From assembly GCA_002716585.1 (NCBI GenBank), contig PBBL01000031.1, forward strand, positions 1 to 50,872: 50,872 nucleotides of DNA, in the 5' to 3' direction. Of the stretch, positions 42,941 through 50,872 are shown one piece after another (the stretch's first letter is position 1; the number at the start of each line of letters is the position of its first letter). This DNA comes from Myxococcales bacterium. GTDB taxonomy: Bacteria; Myxococcota_A; Bradymonadia; Bradymonadales; GCA-2716585. A model generated the notes under the pieces. That model was not told the origin of the DNA. It ran no database searches and saw nothing but the letters and a program-made list of their open reading frames with translations. The position numbers were made by a program, and so were the translations under genes.

Positions 42941-43349
42941 GGCGTGACCCTCAGGTGGCCGATGCTGGCCGACCAGCCCACTGACGTTGTCCCATCAGGT
43001 CCCTGCTGGGGACCATCACCCCCCCGATGTTCTTTGAGCAACCCCCTGCGCGCTCCCACCAGCCCCCCGCGACCTGCCTTGAGGTGGTGATGTGGTGGAG
43101 CGAGCTGGTGATGGGGGGGGGCGAGTGGGTGACGTGAGGCTCGCGATCGCCGTCGTGGGGGGTCAGGGTGGCGGTGGTGGGGTCGGGGCTGGTGGCGGCG
43201 AGGCGGTGGGTGGTGATGTGGTTTTTGGAGGTGGTGACGTTGTGTGTTCAGGTGGTGATGTTGTGGAGGGGGGTGTACAGATGATACGGATGGATATGAG
43301 CAGGTTCAGACACGTCAGTCGCTGATGGGTGTGAGGAGTGGTGAGGGGC
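42941..43349. other. G-rich non-coding region upstream of the kinase-NACHT operon
   Basis: No gene is supported in these 409 bases. From about 43081 to 43272 the plus strand is very rich in G with repeated GGTGG and a run of nine G (about 43113-43121). Such DNA may form quadruplexes. It contains the 21-bp iterations listed separately and a fifth copy of their core at 43083-43095. Base composition falls sharply after 43330, at the start of the kinase gene. Confidence 0.6.
43209..43271. repeat. Three 21-bp imperfect iterations (GGTGGTGAYGTKG core)
   Basis: Cores GGTGGTGATGTGG (43209), GGTGGTGACGTTG (43230) and GGTGGTGATGTTG (43251) start exactly 21 bases apart, two helical turns. The remaining eight bases of each unit differ. 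The array ends 78 bases before the kinase start. It may be a protein-binding array or the remnant of a repetitive coding stretch; read as protein it gives GGDVVxx heptads. Confidence 0.7.
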
Positions 43350-44078
43350 ATGATCTTGCACGAGATCTCCAGAGCAACGGATTGGGAGCTGGTCGCGCCC
43401 GTCTGTGAGCCTCATCAGGGACAGGCCAACTACGTTACAGCCGAAGGGCAAACATGGATTCTCAAAGAGGAAGACGATGACGTATCTTTGACCATAGCCG
43501 CCGAAGCGGTCAGCTATCTGTTGGGGCTCTAGCTGGACGTCCCCATTCCCGAAGCGCGATGGTCAAGGCGTGACGGGAAGACCGGGTGGTTGAGTCGTCA
43601 GATCAAAGACAACCCTTCGCACTGGGAGCCGACTCTGTGGGACGCCGTGGTCAACCGAGCTGCTCTTGGGCGGATCCTTGCGCTTGACGCGATCATCGCC
43701 AACGGAGACCGTCATGACCGCAACATCCTTCTGGAAGAGAGTCCAACTCCAGATCAATATATGTTGTGGGCGATTGATCAAGGAGCGGCCGAGATCAGCT
43801 CCCCGGTTGCGCTTTACTGCAAGGACTGCGCCCCTCCAATGGTCACTTCTGAGTTGATCGATGGTTTTGAAGTGAAGCTCATCCGAGATGAGGCGTTGCG
43901 AAGCGCCAATGTAGCTCGTAACCTCGGTGAGGATGTGTTGAAGCACATTGCTCGCCACACGTGCGACGTGTCTTCCTACGCGCCTCAAGGCCAGTTGCTC
44001 AAGGTTTTGAGGCAGAGGTGTCGCAACGCCCCACACCTCGTTGAGGGTTACTTGAGCCAGATGGAGGCTCGCCCATGA
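43350..44078 (+). pseudogene. HipA-like kinase gene interrupted by one in-frame TAG
   Basis: Read through the TAG at 43530-43532 (codon 61), one frame encodes a 242-residue HipA-like kinase. Lys39 (WILKEE) fits the ATP-binding Lys, NGDRHDRN (118-125) the catalytic loop and Asp143 (AIDQG) the magnesium-binding Asp. The residues around the stop (AEAVSYLLGL, stop, LDVPIPEARW) read smoothly, so a single base change from a sense codon such as TGG or CAG explains it. Length matches stand-alone HipA-like kinases that neighbour DUF3037 proteins. A TTG at 43590 could start a 162-residue fragment holding the catalytic motifs but no ATP Lys. Its TGA overlaps the NACHT-gene ATG. It may be inactivated, suppressed by readthrough, or a sequencing error. 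Confidence 0.75.
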
Positions 44079-47000
44079 GAGCGCGCTACCGAATCATCTA
44101 CTACCTCCCCGACGTCCTGACGCAGGAGAAGATTCTTGTGGGCGCACTCGTTGACGAAGGTGATGAGGTGCGAGCAATCGCCAGGCCAGGTCTCGATAAG
44201 CCCGACTTCTGGGGTTCTACACGGCGCGCGCTCATGGGGAGCCGCCTCCGAGAAGCGCTCCAGGGCTCCCAGGACTTCGACCTCCTCCCGCCCGCTATGG
44301 GGCCTCAAGTGATGTTGGGTGACATCCGAAACGTTCCACAGAGCGCTCCTTCGCCCCGTCAATGGGTGGCCCGCAACATCCTCGGTCAGTCGACTCTGAT
44401 ACACCACGATTGGTCAAGGTTTTTCACTCGTCGGGGAAGCCGCCCCGTACTTGATGAAGACGGTTTTCTGCGTGTTGAGGCGTCCGCGACGCTGACGACC
44501 TACGACACGATGCGGGACGTACCTTGCCTGCTCGTCCTTGGTGAGCCTGGGATTGGGAAGTCCACGGTTCTTGAGGACATGGAGCGCGCTCATCCTTCTG
44601 GGGAGGCGTTGCGGCTGGACCTCCGCCTCTATCGAAGCAGCGCTCGCCTTGGACGTGTCCTGGCTCAAGCGCGGCGTGACCCAGCCATCCGCACCTACCT
44701 CCTCGACAGCTTCGACGAGGCGAACCTGGCGTTGCCTGATCTCATGGATGTGCTCTCCAGCTTCTTCGCCGACAGGCAACCTGGGGAGCGACTTCGGCTC
44801 ACTTCACGCACCGCGCTTTGGTCGAGACTGTTGGAGGAGCAGCTGGAGCACATCTGGAACTCCGAAGACAACCCCAACGCTTTTCAGGCGCACCTGCTCG
44901 CGCCGCTGACCCGTGATGATGTCGCGTTGGCGGCGACAGAGCGAGGGCTGGAGCCTGAGCGCGTCTTCCGGGTCTTGATGCGCGCCAACATGGGCTCGCT
45001 CGCGGCGCGTCCGGTCACGTTGCTCAACTTGCTTGAACTTATCAAGACCGAAGAAGAACTCCCTGAGTCGCGCTATGCGCTCTACGATCGTATGCTCTAT
45101 CAGCTCGTGCAAGAGCACCGAACGCCGCTGTTTGGCGTTCGACTCCGACCGTTGCGCGATACACAGCGCTACGAGGTGGTCAGCCGCCTGGCCGCGCTCT
45201 CGCTTCTGGGCGATCGCGGGCTGTTGGAGGGGGTTGGCACCTCAATCAACGCGACATCTACCCATGCGATGTTGTGCATCGACGAGGCCCAGGGGGGCGA
45301 AGAACAAACTGAGTCCAACGGCGCCGCTCCATTTGCTGTCGAACGCGCCGCGATCCTCGACGCGCTCAACACAGGTGTCTTCATTGAACATCAACCGGGG
45401 ACCATCGAGTTTGCGCACCGGAGCTACCAGGAGTTCCTGGCGGCGCGTTACCTGAGTCAACCGGCGCGACTGCGCTGGCGTCAGGTTCGCGCGCTGATTC
45501 GCAGTCGAGGGGCTCAAGCGCTTCGCATCCCCAACGTTCTCCATGAGATGTGTGGGTGGCTCGCGAGCGCTCGGCCCGAGGCGCTGCGTGCGCTGCTCCG
45601 AGAGCACCCTGAGGTGCTGCTCCATGGAGATCCCCACAAGCTCGACGCGGAACGACGCCATCAGGTCACTCAGCTGCTGTTGGAGCAGGCTGAGCGCGGT
45701 GAGTTGATGTGGGTGAGGGCGCTCGAACTGGAGTTGGACCGCCTTCAACATGCTGGTCTGGCCGATCAACTCCGCCCCTACATGAGAGGCTCCAGCCATA
45801 GCCTCCAGGCGCGCCTGATCGCGATCGCGATCGCCGACGCCTGCCAGTGTGTTGAGGTCGCCCCCGACCTGGCCACTCTGGCTCTTCAGCGCGAGGAAGA
45901 TCCCCATCTCCGCGCTCAGGCCATCGTGCCCCTGACCCGCATGAGAGATGAGGGTGCGCTGGAGAGCCTTCGATCTCTGGTGCTGGATGGGATAGGGGAC
46001 GATCCCGACGATGAGATCCTTGGGTACGCGCTGCTCGCGCTATGGCCTGAGCACTTGACCTACCGCGAACTGCTTCAAGCCATCCGGCTCCCACGTGAGA
46101 ATTTCTTCGGCGCCTACAAGGCGTTCCTCCTCACCCACGGCTGGATCGAGGAGATACCAGAGGCGTCGCTCTCCGAGGCGCTGGAGTTGGCGTCGGGTTG
46201 GCCTGTTTCGGAGCACGGCCACTCGACCCTCGACACCTTGCAAACCCGGCTCATACACCGTGCCTGGCGAAGCGACGCTCGCATCCAGGCCATGCCACAG
46301 ATCGCCCGACTCCTTCTACGGAACCATGAGCACTGTTACCGATGGCAGTTGGAGATTCGCGACGACCTGCCCCACCTGTTTGACGTGGTGTGCCAGGATG
46401 AGGGCGCTCGCCGTGCGCTCGCCACCACCCTGCTTGAGCAGACGGAGAGCGCCAACCCTGTGTTCGACCTCGTCACCGGAAGCCACCCCCTGCTCACGAG
46501 CCACGATCTGGGGTGGATCGTCACCCAGGCCCTCACAACCGAAGAGAAGGCACGCACCTGGGCTCTGCTGGCCTCGACGCTCTACGACCCTGACGACACC
46601 GAGGCGTTCGAGCACATCTTAAACCACCTCGCCGAGCTGCATGCCCTCTACCCGGAACGCTTCCCGCCGCCCGTGATTGAGCTGGACTCGCCCCTGGCCG
46701 AGGAGTTACGCGCGAAACATCAGAAGCACCTCGAACAACAGCGTGAGTGGGCGTCACGACGCGAGCCGCCAAAGCCACCGGAGGGTCCTTCCCTCCTCGA
46801 ACAGATGTACGAGCAACTGGAGCAGCTTCGCGATCAGCCCCAACGCTGGCCCGATGTCGAATACCCTCTCCTGTTCGAGGCTGGCCACGGCGACTGGTAC
46901 CGCACCAAAGCTGGCGTGACGGACCTTGAAGAGCTACCGGAGTGGAGCAACATCCCCGAGGCTCGACAGCGTGAGCTGCTTACGCTGGGAAGAGGTTTCC

Positions 47001-48442
47001 TTGAGGTTGGCGAGGCCACACCGCTCTCGGAACGGAAGAGAAACTCGACCCCCATCGCCGATCTCAGCGGCCTCCGCCTGTTGACCTACTTCCACCGCTA
47101 CGACCCCGACTGGTTGGAGGGGCGAGAGCGAGCGTTCTGGGCACGTTGGGCGCCCATTATCGCTGAGCGAGGTCACTCCGACCTCGTTGAGCGCCTCTGG
47201 CGCCACAACTCTCAGGCGCTCGCGGAGCACCTCGCCGTGTTGATTGGGTGGGAAAACGAGCAGGAACACCCTCACCTGAGGCTGCGGAGCTGGAGCTGGT
47301 GGGCTCCGGGCGATGAACCCATTACCCACACATTGATGGCTCAGCTTCAACCCACCACAAAGCTTGCGCTCTGGGCGGCCATCCTTGGGCTGCTCATTCC
47401 TGGTTGGGAACCAGCCCGCCGCGTCGCACTGGCTGCGCTGGGCACCAACGATCTTGATGATCCACGAAAGCTCTCAGCGGCCAACATCCTCGCACGTCAG
47501 GACACCAGTCGCAGTTGGCCGGCGATCTGGGATCAGATGCTGGCCCACCCCGGTTGGGGTGTGAAGCTCATCGAGCGTCTCGCTGCGAAGACCCTCCCCG
47601 GCAACCGCGATGAGGAGTTTGTCGCTCACCTTGAAGACGATCAGCTTGGTGCGCTGTTGGTCTGGTCCATCACCCACACATCCGCCACTGCTTCGCCTGA
47701 GGACCGTGTCCGTCGTGGGCGTTTGTGGGGGGTTATAACCAATCACGAGCGCGTGCATTGGTGGATCGGAGCGCTGCAACGCCACGCCGCTGCGCGTGGG
47801 CTCGTGGAGCCCTTCGTCGAGCTTCAGCAAAAAGAGCCGGACAACGACATATACCGTTACTGGTTGGCGGAGGCCCGCCGCAACAAAGAGCGATTGGGAT
47901 GGCGTGTCGTTCGTCCCGTAGAACTCTTGAGGCTCATCTACGCTCCTGAGCGCCTGCTGGTGCGCGACGAAGATGAACTCACGCTCGTTTTTCGTGAAAG
48001 CCTGCGCGCCTTTCAGCGTGAGATGGACGACTCGCCCTGGCTCAATTGGCGCCAAAGTGCCTCATCCGATCAGACCTTCATGCAGTTCGTCGCCGAACTG
48101 TCTCGGTTCCTCAAGCGCTATCTTCAGGGGTCGCAAGCGATTGCAAACGCACATACGGAGTTGAGCTTCACGCCTGGGTTCGAGGTTGATGTTCCAACGC
48201 TCACGCTCACCCTCACCGAACACCCATCAGGTGAGACTCTAGCGACTATTCAAGCCACTGTTTCATGGCATCGTTCCGGCACCAACAACACACCAGAGCC
48301 TCCCCCTCCATCCTCCATAATGCATATCATTCTGTCCGACACCCCACGCTCCAGTGTGTTGGGTGATGCGCGGACGGTGTGGATCCACCTCCGAACAACT
48401 CCGGTTCCTCCGAACCAGGGAACGCGGGTTTTTCTCTCATAA
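44075..48442 (+). CDS. DUF3037-like plus NACHT-type NTPase with long helical-repeat C-terminus
   Basis: A 1455-residue STAND-type protein. Residues 1-95 (MRARYRIIYYLPDVLTQEKI, then VGALVDEGDEVRAI) resemble DUF3037, normally a separate small protein beside a HipA-like kinase. The NTPase has Walker A GEPGIGKST (156-164), Walker B YLLDSFDEA (208-216) and sensor LTSRTALW (about 243-250). The end of the NACHT module is marked by HRSYQEFLAARYL (448-460), a typical phrase. About 1000 residues of helical, partly HEAT-like repeats follow, then a beta-rich tail (about 1375-1455). Such proteins sense phage or host cues through the repeats and trigger an N-terminal effector. ATGA overlap couples it to the kinase gene. 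Lower GC than the flanks suggests transfer. Confidence 0.82.
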   Translation: MRARYRIIYYLPDVLTQEKILVGALVDEGDEVRAIARPGLDKPDFWGSTRRALMGSRLREALQGSQDFDLLPPAMGPQVMLGDIRNVPQSAPSPRQWVARNILGQSTLIHHDWSRFFTRRGSRPVLDEDGFLRVEASATLTTYDTMRDVPCLLVLGEPGIGKSTVLEDMERAHPSGEALRLDLRLYRSSARLGRVLAQARRDPAIRTYLLDSFDEANLALPDLMDVLSSFFADRQPGERLRLTSRTALWSRLLEEQLEHIWNSEDNPNAFQAHLLAPLTRDDVALAATERGLEPERVFRVLMRANMGSLAARPVTLLNLLELIKTEEELPESRYALYDRMLYQLVQEHRTPLFGVRLRPLRDTQRYEVVSRLAALSLLGDRGLLEGVGTSINATSTHAMLCIDEAQGGEEQTESNGAAPFAVERAAILDALNTGVFIEHQPGTIEFAHRSYQEFLAARYLSQPARLRWRQVRALIRSRGAQALRIPNVLHEMCGWLASARPEALRALLREHPEVLLHGDPHKLDAERRHQVTQLLLEQAERGELMWVRALELELDRLQHAGLADQLRPYMRGSSHSLQARLIAIAIADACQCVEVAPDLATLALQREEDPHLRAQAIVPLTRMRDEGALESLRSLVLDGIGDDPDDEILGYALLALWPEHLTYRELLQAIRLPRENFFGAYKAFLLTHGWIEEIPEASLSEALELASGWPVSEHGHSTLDTLQTRLIHRAWRSDARIQAMPQIARLLLRNHEHCYRWQLEIRDDLPHLFDVVCQDEGARRALATTLLEQTESANPVFDLVTGSHPLLTSHDLGWIVTQALTTEEKARTWALLASTLYDPDDTEAFEHILNHLAELHALYPERFPPPVIELDSPLAEELRAKHQKHLEQQREWASRREPPKPPEGPSLLEQMYEQLEQLRDQPQRWPDVEYPLLFEAGHGDWYRTKAGVTDLEELPEWSNIPEARQRELLTLGRGFLEVGEATPLSERKRNSTPIADLSGLRLLTYFHRYDPDWLEGRERAFWARWAPIIAERGHSDLVERLWRHNSQALAEHLAVLIGWENEQEHPHLRLRSWSWWAPGDEPITHTLMAQLQPTTKLALWAAILGLLIPGWEPARRVALAALGTNDLDDPRKLSAANILARQDTSRSWPAIWDQMLAHPGWGVKLIERLAAKTLPGNRDEEFVAHLEDDQLGALLVWSITHTSATASPEDRVRRGRLWGVITNHERVHWWIGALQRHAAARGLVEPFVELQQKEPDNDIYRYWLAEARRNKERLGWRVVRPVELLRLIYAPERLLVRDEDELTLVFRESLRAFQREMDDSPWLNWRQSASSDQTFMQFVAELSRFLKRYLQGSQAIANAHTELSFTPGFEVDVPTLTLTLTEHPSGETLATIQATVSWHRSGTNNTPEPPPPSSIMHIILSDTPRSSVLGDARTVWIHLRTTPVPPNQGTRVFLS

Positions 48443-48620
48443 ACCGTGAGCGCGCGACTTCTGGCGGATCATGCAATGCGGTCGCGTACGCCATACCCCA
48501 TGGCCCCTGCACGACCCACGGCCACAACCCCCAGCAGAGCGATGCAGGGCGGCGAGAGCCGTGCTATGCTGAGGGACGCTTGAGAGGTGGTTGAAGACGC
48601 CCCCGTGAGAGAGGGCGCGT

Positions 48621-49478
48621 ATGTGCAGGTTGTTCGGGTTTCGCTCGGTGATCCAGTCCCAGGTCCACCAGAGCCTGGTCGAGGCGGAGAACGCGCTGGC
48701 GGTCCAGAGCCGCAAGCACCCGGACGGGTGGGGGGTCGCGTACTACGTCGCGGACGCGCCGCACCTGGTGAAGGGGGGGTTCCCGGCGGTGGAGGACCAC
48801 ATCTTTCGGCGGGTGAGCGGCCTGGTGGCGTCGCAGACGGTGCTGGCCCACATCCGCAAGGCGACCGTGGGGGACGTCAACACGCTCAACTCCCACCCGT
48901 TCCAGCACGGCTCGTGGGTCTTCGCGCACAACGGGCAGGTGGAGGAGTACGGGCAGGTCAAGGAGGAGCTGGAGCGCCAGATCGCGCCGACGCTGCGGCG
49001 CTACGTGCTCGGCGACACCGACAGCGAGGTGATCTTCTACCTGTTCCTGACGCAGCTGTCGCGGCTGACGGACATGCACCGGCGCGGCACGCAGAGCGAG
49101 ACGGTGGCGTTGGCGCTGGCGCGGACGGTGCGCCAGGTGCGGGAGATCGCGGATCACCGGCCGGGGGTGGAGCGCAGCAAGCTGACGCTCCTGGTGACGG
49201 ACGGGCACACGATGGTGGGGCTGCGCTCGGGGACGACGCTGATGTTCAGCACCTACAAGGGGCGCTGCTCGGATCGGGGGTTCTGCCCGTTCCTGTCGCC
49301 CGAGTGTGAGGCGCCGACCGAGACGGGGTTCGTCAACCACCTGCTGATCAGCAGCGAGCAGCTCCAGGGGCAGAACGTCTGGATTGAGCTTGAGGACGAC
49401 CACCTGGTCGGGGTCGATTGGCGAATGCGCCTGTTCCGGGGCTCCGTCGATGGGGTCATCGAGGAGGCGGGGGCGTAG
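48621..49478 (+). CDS. Class II glutamine amidotransferase (YafJ/EgtC-like)
   Basis: A 285-residue Ntn-type amidotransferase. Cys2 after Met (MCRLFGF) is the nucleophile once Met is removed. HPDGWGVAYY, AHIRKAT and NSHPFQ-x(8)-FAHNGQV complete the glutamine site, in the usual order. No synthetase domain is attached, as in YafJ and EgtC; EgtC removes glutamate in ergothioneine synthesis, but no other ergothioneine genes are near. The substrate is thus unknown. The ATG at 48621 must be right because Cys2 is catalytic. A TATGCT -10-like box lies at 48565-48570 without a clear -35. The gene stands alone. Confidence 0.92.
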   Translation: MCRLFGFRSVIQSQVHQSLVEAENALAVQSRKHPDGWGVAYYVADAPHLVKGGFPAVEDHIFRRVSGLVASQTVLAHIRKATVGDVNTLNSHPFQHGSWVFAHNGQVEEYGQVKEELERQIAPTLRRYVLGDTDSEVIFYLFLTQLSRLTDMHRRGTQSETVALALARTVRQVREIADHRPGVERSKLTLLVTDGHTMVGLRSGTTLMFSTYKGRCSDRGFCPFLSPECEAPTETGFVNHLLISSEQLQGQNVWIELEDDHLVGVDWRMRLFRGSVDGVIEEAGA

Positions 49479-49562
49479 GGGAGAGGGGGGTCAGGGATGG
49501 CGCGCGCGGCCGCGCGTGGGTGGCTCGACCCGGTCAAGCCCGCGGCGCGGCGCCGTGGCCCG

Positions 49563-49781
49563 TCACTTGGTCCGGTACACGATCCGGCCTCGCGTCAGAT
49601 CATAGGGTGACAGCTCCACAGTCACCTGATCGCCGGGGAGGATGCGGATGTAGTACTTGCGCATCTTGCCCGAGATGTGGGCCAGCACCTGGTGCCCGTT
49701 CTCCAGCTCGACGCGGAACATCGCGTTCTTGAGCGGTTCGAGCACGGTGCCTTCAACTGTAATCGGTTCTTCTTTAGCCAC
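49563..49781 (-). CDS. infA: Translation initiation factor IF-1
   Basis: A 72-residue OB-fold protein, the exact family length, that binds the ribosomal A site on the 30S subunit. Sequence landmarks are [37 protein letters not shown] and [16 protein letters not shown]. The GTG start at 49781 is set by family length and by GGAGG upstream (minus strand, 49787-49793). The GC-rich interval 49479-49562 may hold its terminator but has no T-run. It is not beside ribosomal protein genes, as is also seen in many other bacteria. Confidence 0.97.
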   Translation of the reverse strand: MAKEEPITVEGTVLEPLKNAMFRVELENGHQVLAHISGKMRKYYIRILPGDQVTVELSPYDLTRGRIVYRTK

Positions 49782-50146
49782 GTAGCCTCCATGGTGACGC
49801 GTTCGCAGGTCGTCGCGGCCGACCTCCGCGCCCGCTCGGCGAGCAGGGGCTGGGGGGTGGCCTCGACAGGCCAGGCGGCCTGCGGGCGTCGTGTGTGTTC
49901 TGGGTGTTCCTGTCCGAGCCTGGCCCTGAACCTTGAGTACGCTCTGATCCCAACAGAGCCCCTCAAGTGAGCCCTGGTATATGTCCACAACCCCCACTTG
50001 ACAAGGGGGCGGACGAAGATCTGTTGCGTTGAGGTCGGTGAACGGCGGACAGGTGGACCACGTCAACCCCGCGGTTGACGGATCGGCCTCCATAACCGAC
50101 GGGGTCGCCCCGATCTTCCTGAGACGTCACAATTTTTTACGAGGGG
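49782..50146. other. infA leader and intergenic region
   Basis: 365 bases without a gene between infA and the cyclic-nucleotide-binding protein, both leftward. The infA promoter at 49976-50004 leaves a leader of about 190 bases, long enough for regulation. The leader is GC-rich (many short self-complementary pieces such as CAGGC/GCCTG near 49868-49882), but I see no named riboswitch. Confidence 0.5.
49976..50004 (-). promoter_or_regulatory. infA promoter
   Basis: On the minus strand TTGTCA (49999-50004), a 17-base spacer and TATACC (49976-49981) make a fair sigma-70 site. It is the best candidate in the 365-base gap. Confidence 0.55.
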
Positions 50147-50872
50147 TCAGACCGTTCGGATGATCCCGTGCCGCCCATAGGAGGGCTGGAGGGCGAGCAG
50201 GTGCTCCACGAGCGACTCGACCACGCTGGGCTGGCTCGCCGAGATGAACCCGAGCGCCTCCCTGTCGATCTGGAGCAGCGCGACCTCCTCGCCGGTCGCC
50301 TGCACGGTGACGGCGCTGGCGGGGGCGTCCATGGTGAGGGCGTCGCCGTTGAACAGATCCCCGGCCTGCAAGGAGGCGACGATCTGGCCGCTCGCCGTGG
50401 CGATCATGCGACCGCGGAGGATGACGTACAGGCCGTCGCAGGGGGCGCCCTGCGTCACCGCGACGCCCCCGGCGGGCAGCGCCTTCACGCGCAGCCGCCC
50501 CCGGATCTCCGGCTCCAGGGGGCGCAGGAGCGGGTGGTGGATGAACAGGGTGTCCTTGAGGCGGCTGTGGTAGGTGTCGCGGAGCATCTCCATGAAGCCG
50601 GGCAGCTCCTCGGTCAGCTCGCTCAACACGAACGCCTCGGGCAGCGCCAGCACCTCCACCTCGGTCCGCGCGCTCGCCACCATCGGCGCCACGCGCCCGG
50701 TCAGCAGCCGCGACTCGCCGAAGACGTCCCACTGCCCCAGCTCCGCCAGGTGGTCCAGCCGCCCGCCGATCCCCCGCAGCGACAGATCGACCGCGCCGCG
50801 CACGATCATGAACAGCCCCACGTCGCGCTTGCGCGAGCGTCCGCTGTCCAGCAGCACCTCACCGGCCTGAAC
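50147..50872 (-). CDS. Protein with two cyclic-nucleotide-binding (cNMP) domains, partial
   Basis: The 3' part (241 residues) of a leftward gene whose start lies beyond the window. The first visible residues (VQAGEVLLDSG, then FMIVRGAVDLSLRG) are the middle of a cNMP-binding domain, and a second one follows (about residues 130-215, LPAGGVAVTQGAPCDGLYVIL then GDLFNGDA). The second keeps the G-D-L-F-N-G-D turn but has no clear phosphate-binding Arg, so nucleotide binding is doubtful. There is no helix-turn-helix in the visible part. Such tandem domains are common in Myxococcota as signal proteins. The stop is at 50147-50149. Confidence 0.85.
   Translation of the reverse strand, partial: VQAGEVLLDSGRSRKRDVGLFMIVRGAVDLSLRGIGGRLDHLAELGQWDVFGESRLLTGRVAPMVASARTEVEVLALPEAFVLSELTEELPGFMEMLRDTYHSRLKDTLFIHHPLLRPLEPEIRGRLRVKALPAGGVAVTQGAPCDGLYVILRGRMIATASGQIVASLQAGDLFNGDALTMDAPASAVTVQATGEEVALLQIDREALGFISASQPSVVESLVEHLLALQPSYGRHGIIRTV

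Noticed and set aside
43209..43271. Repeats considered as a CRISPR array
   Set aside because: Units are contiguous with no spacers of 30-40 bases and only three copies.
43092..43325. Short plus-strand frame with GGDVVxx heptads
   Set aside because: No ribosome-binding site and extreme Gly/Val composition follow from the 21-bp repeats; treated as non-coding.
45242..45907. Minus-strand frame of about 220 residues inside the NACHT gene
   Set aside because: Lies wholly within a well-supported coding region and lacks motifs.

Overview
The window looks like chromosomal DNA from a GC-rich, predatory-type or social Gram-negative bacterium of the former Deltaproteobacteria, most likely Myxococcota or Bradymonadota. 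This is inferred from the protein families: a DUF4388-type N-terminus fused to TPRs, MopE-like CDGxDNDCDGxxDEG repeats, many lipoproteins, a long chain of carboxypeptidase-regulatory-like domains, Sel1/Hcp-type repeats and a typical bacterial IF-1. No rRNA, tRNA or CRISPR array was seen.

Layout. Positions 1-1640 are an AT-rich patch with a lipoprotein lytic transglycosylase and no other clear gene. Positions 1643-6142 hold two divergent cell-wall units that share a promoter region: an L,D-transpeptidase operon (with a GFA-like zinc protein and a methyltransferase) to the left, and an M74/MepA-like murein endopeptidase to the right. Positions 6292-15115 are surface, lipoprotein and regulatory proteins of the group, ending in a MopE/C-type-lectin lipoprotein. 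Positions 15124-23692 form one tightly packed leftward operon: RND adaptor, BlaI-type repressor, M56 (BlaR1-like) membrane peptidase, TolC-type channel, CzcA/CusA-type RND pump and an MFS transporter. It faces a divergent His-rich lipoprotein (23811-24344) across a short region with a perfect 10-bp dyad. This reads as a metal or envelope-stress efflux module with its own repressor and antirepressor.

Positions 24945-34901 carry an HtrA-like protease, a porin, a beta-propeller lipoprotein, an Rpn-family PD-(D/E)XK nuclease, an esterase lipoprotein, a 21-repeat Hcp/Sel1 protein and a small hydrolase. Positions 34956-37018 are a two-gene ATPase plus HNH pair matching Septu (PtuA/PtuB) anti-phage systems. 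A VWA lipoprotein and a heterodimeric ABC exporter (37188-42940) follow.

Positions 42941-48442 are the most unusual part. A G-rich non-coding stretch with 21-bp iterations precedes a HipA-like kinase gene interrupted by one in-frame TAG. This overlaps by ATGA a 1455-residue protein that appears to join a DUF3037-like N-terminus, a NACHT-type NTPase and about 1000 residues of helical repeats. The usual partner pair (HipA-like kinase and stand-alone DUF3037 protein) thus seems to have become a STAND-type immune or signalling protein. The window ends with a class II glutamine amidotransferase, infA and the 3' part of a double cyclic-nucleotide-binding-domain protein.

Coordinates were read by hand from the sequence. 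Family assignments rest on motif recognition, not on database searches.
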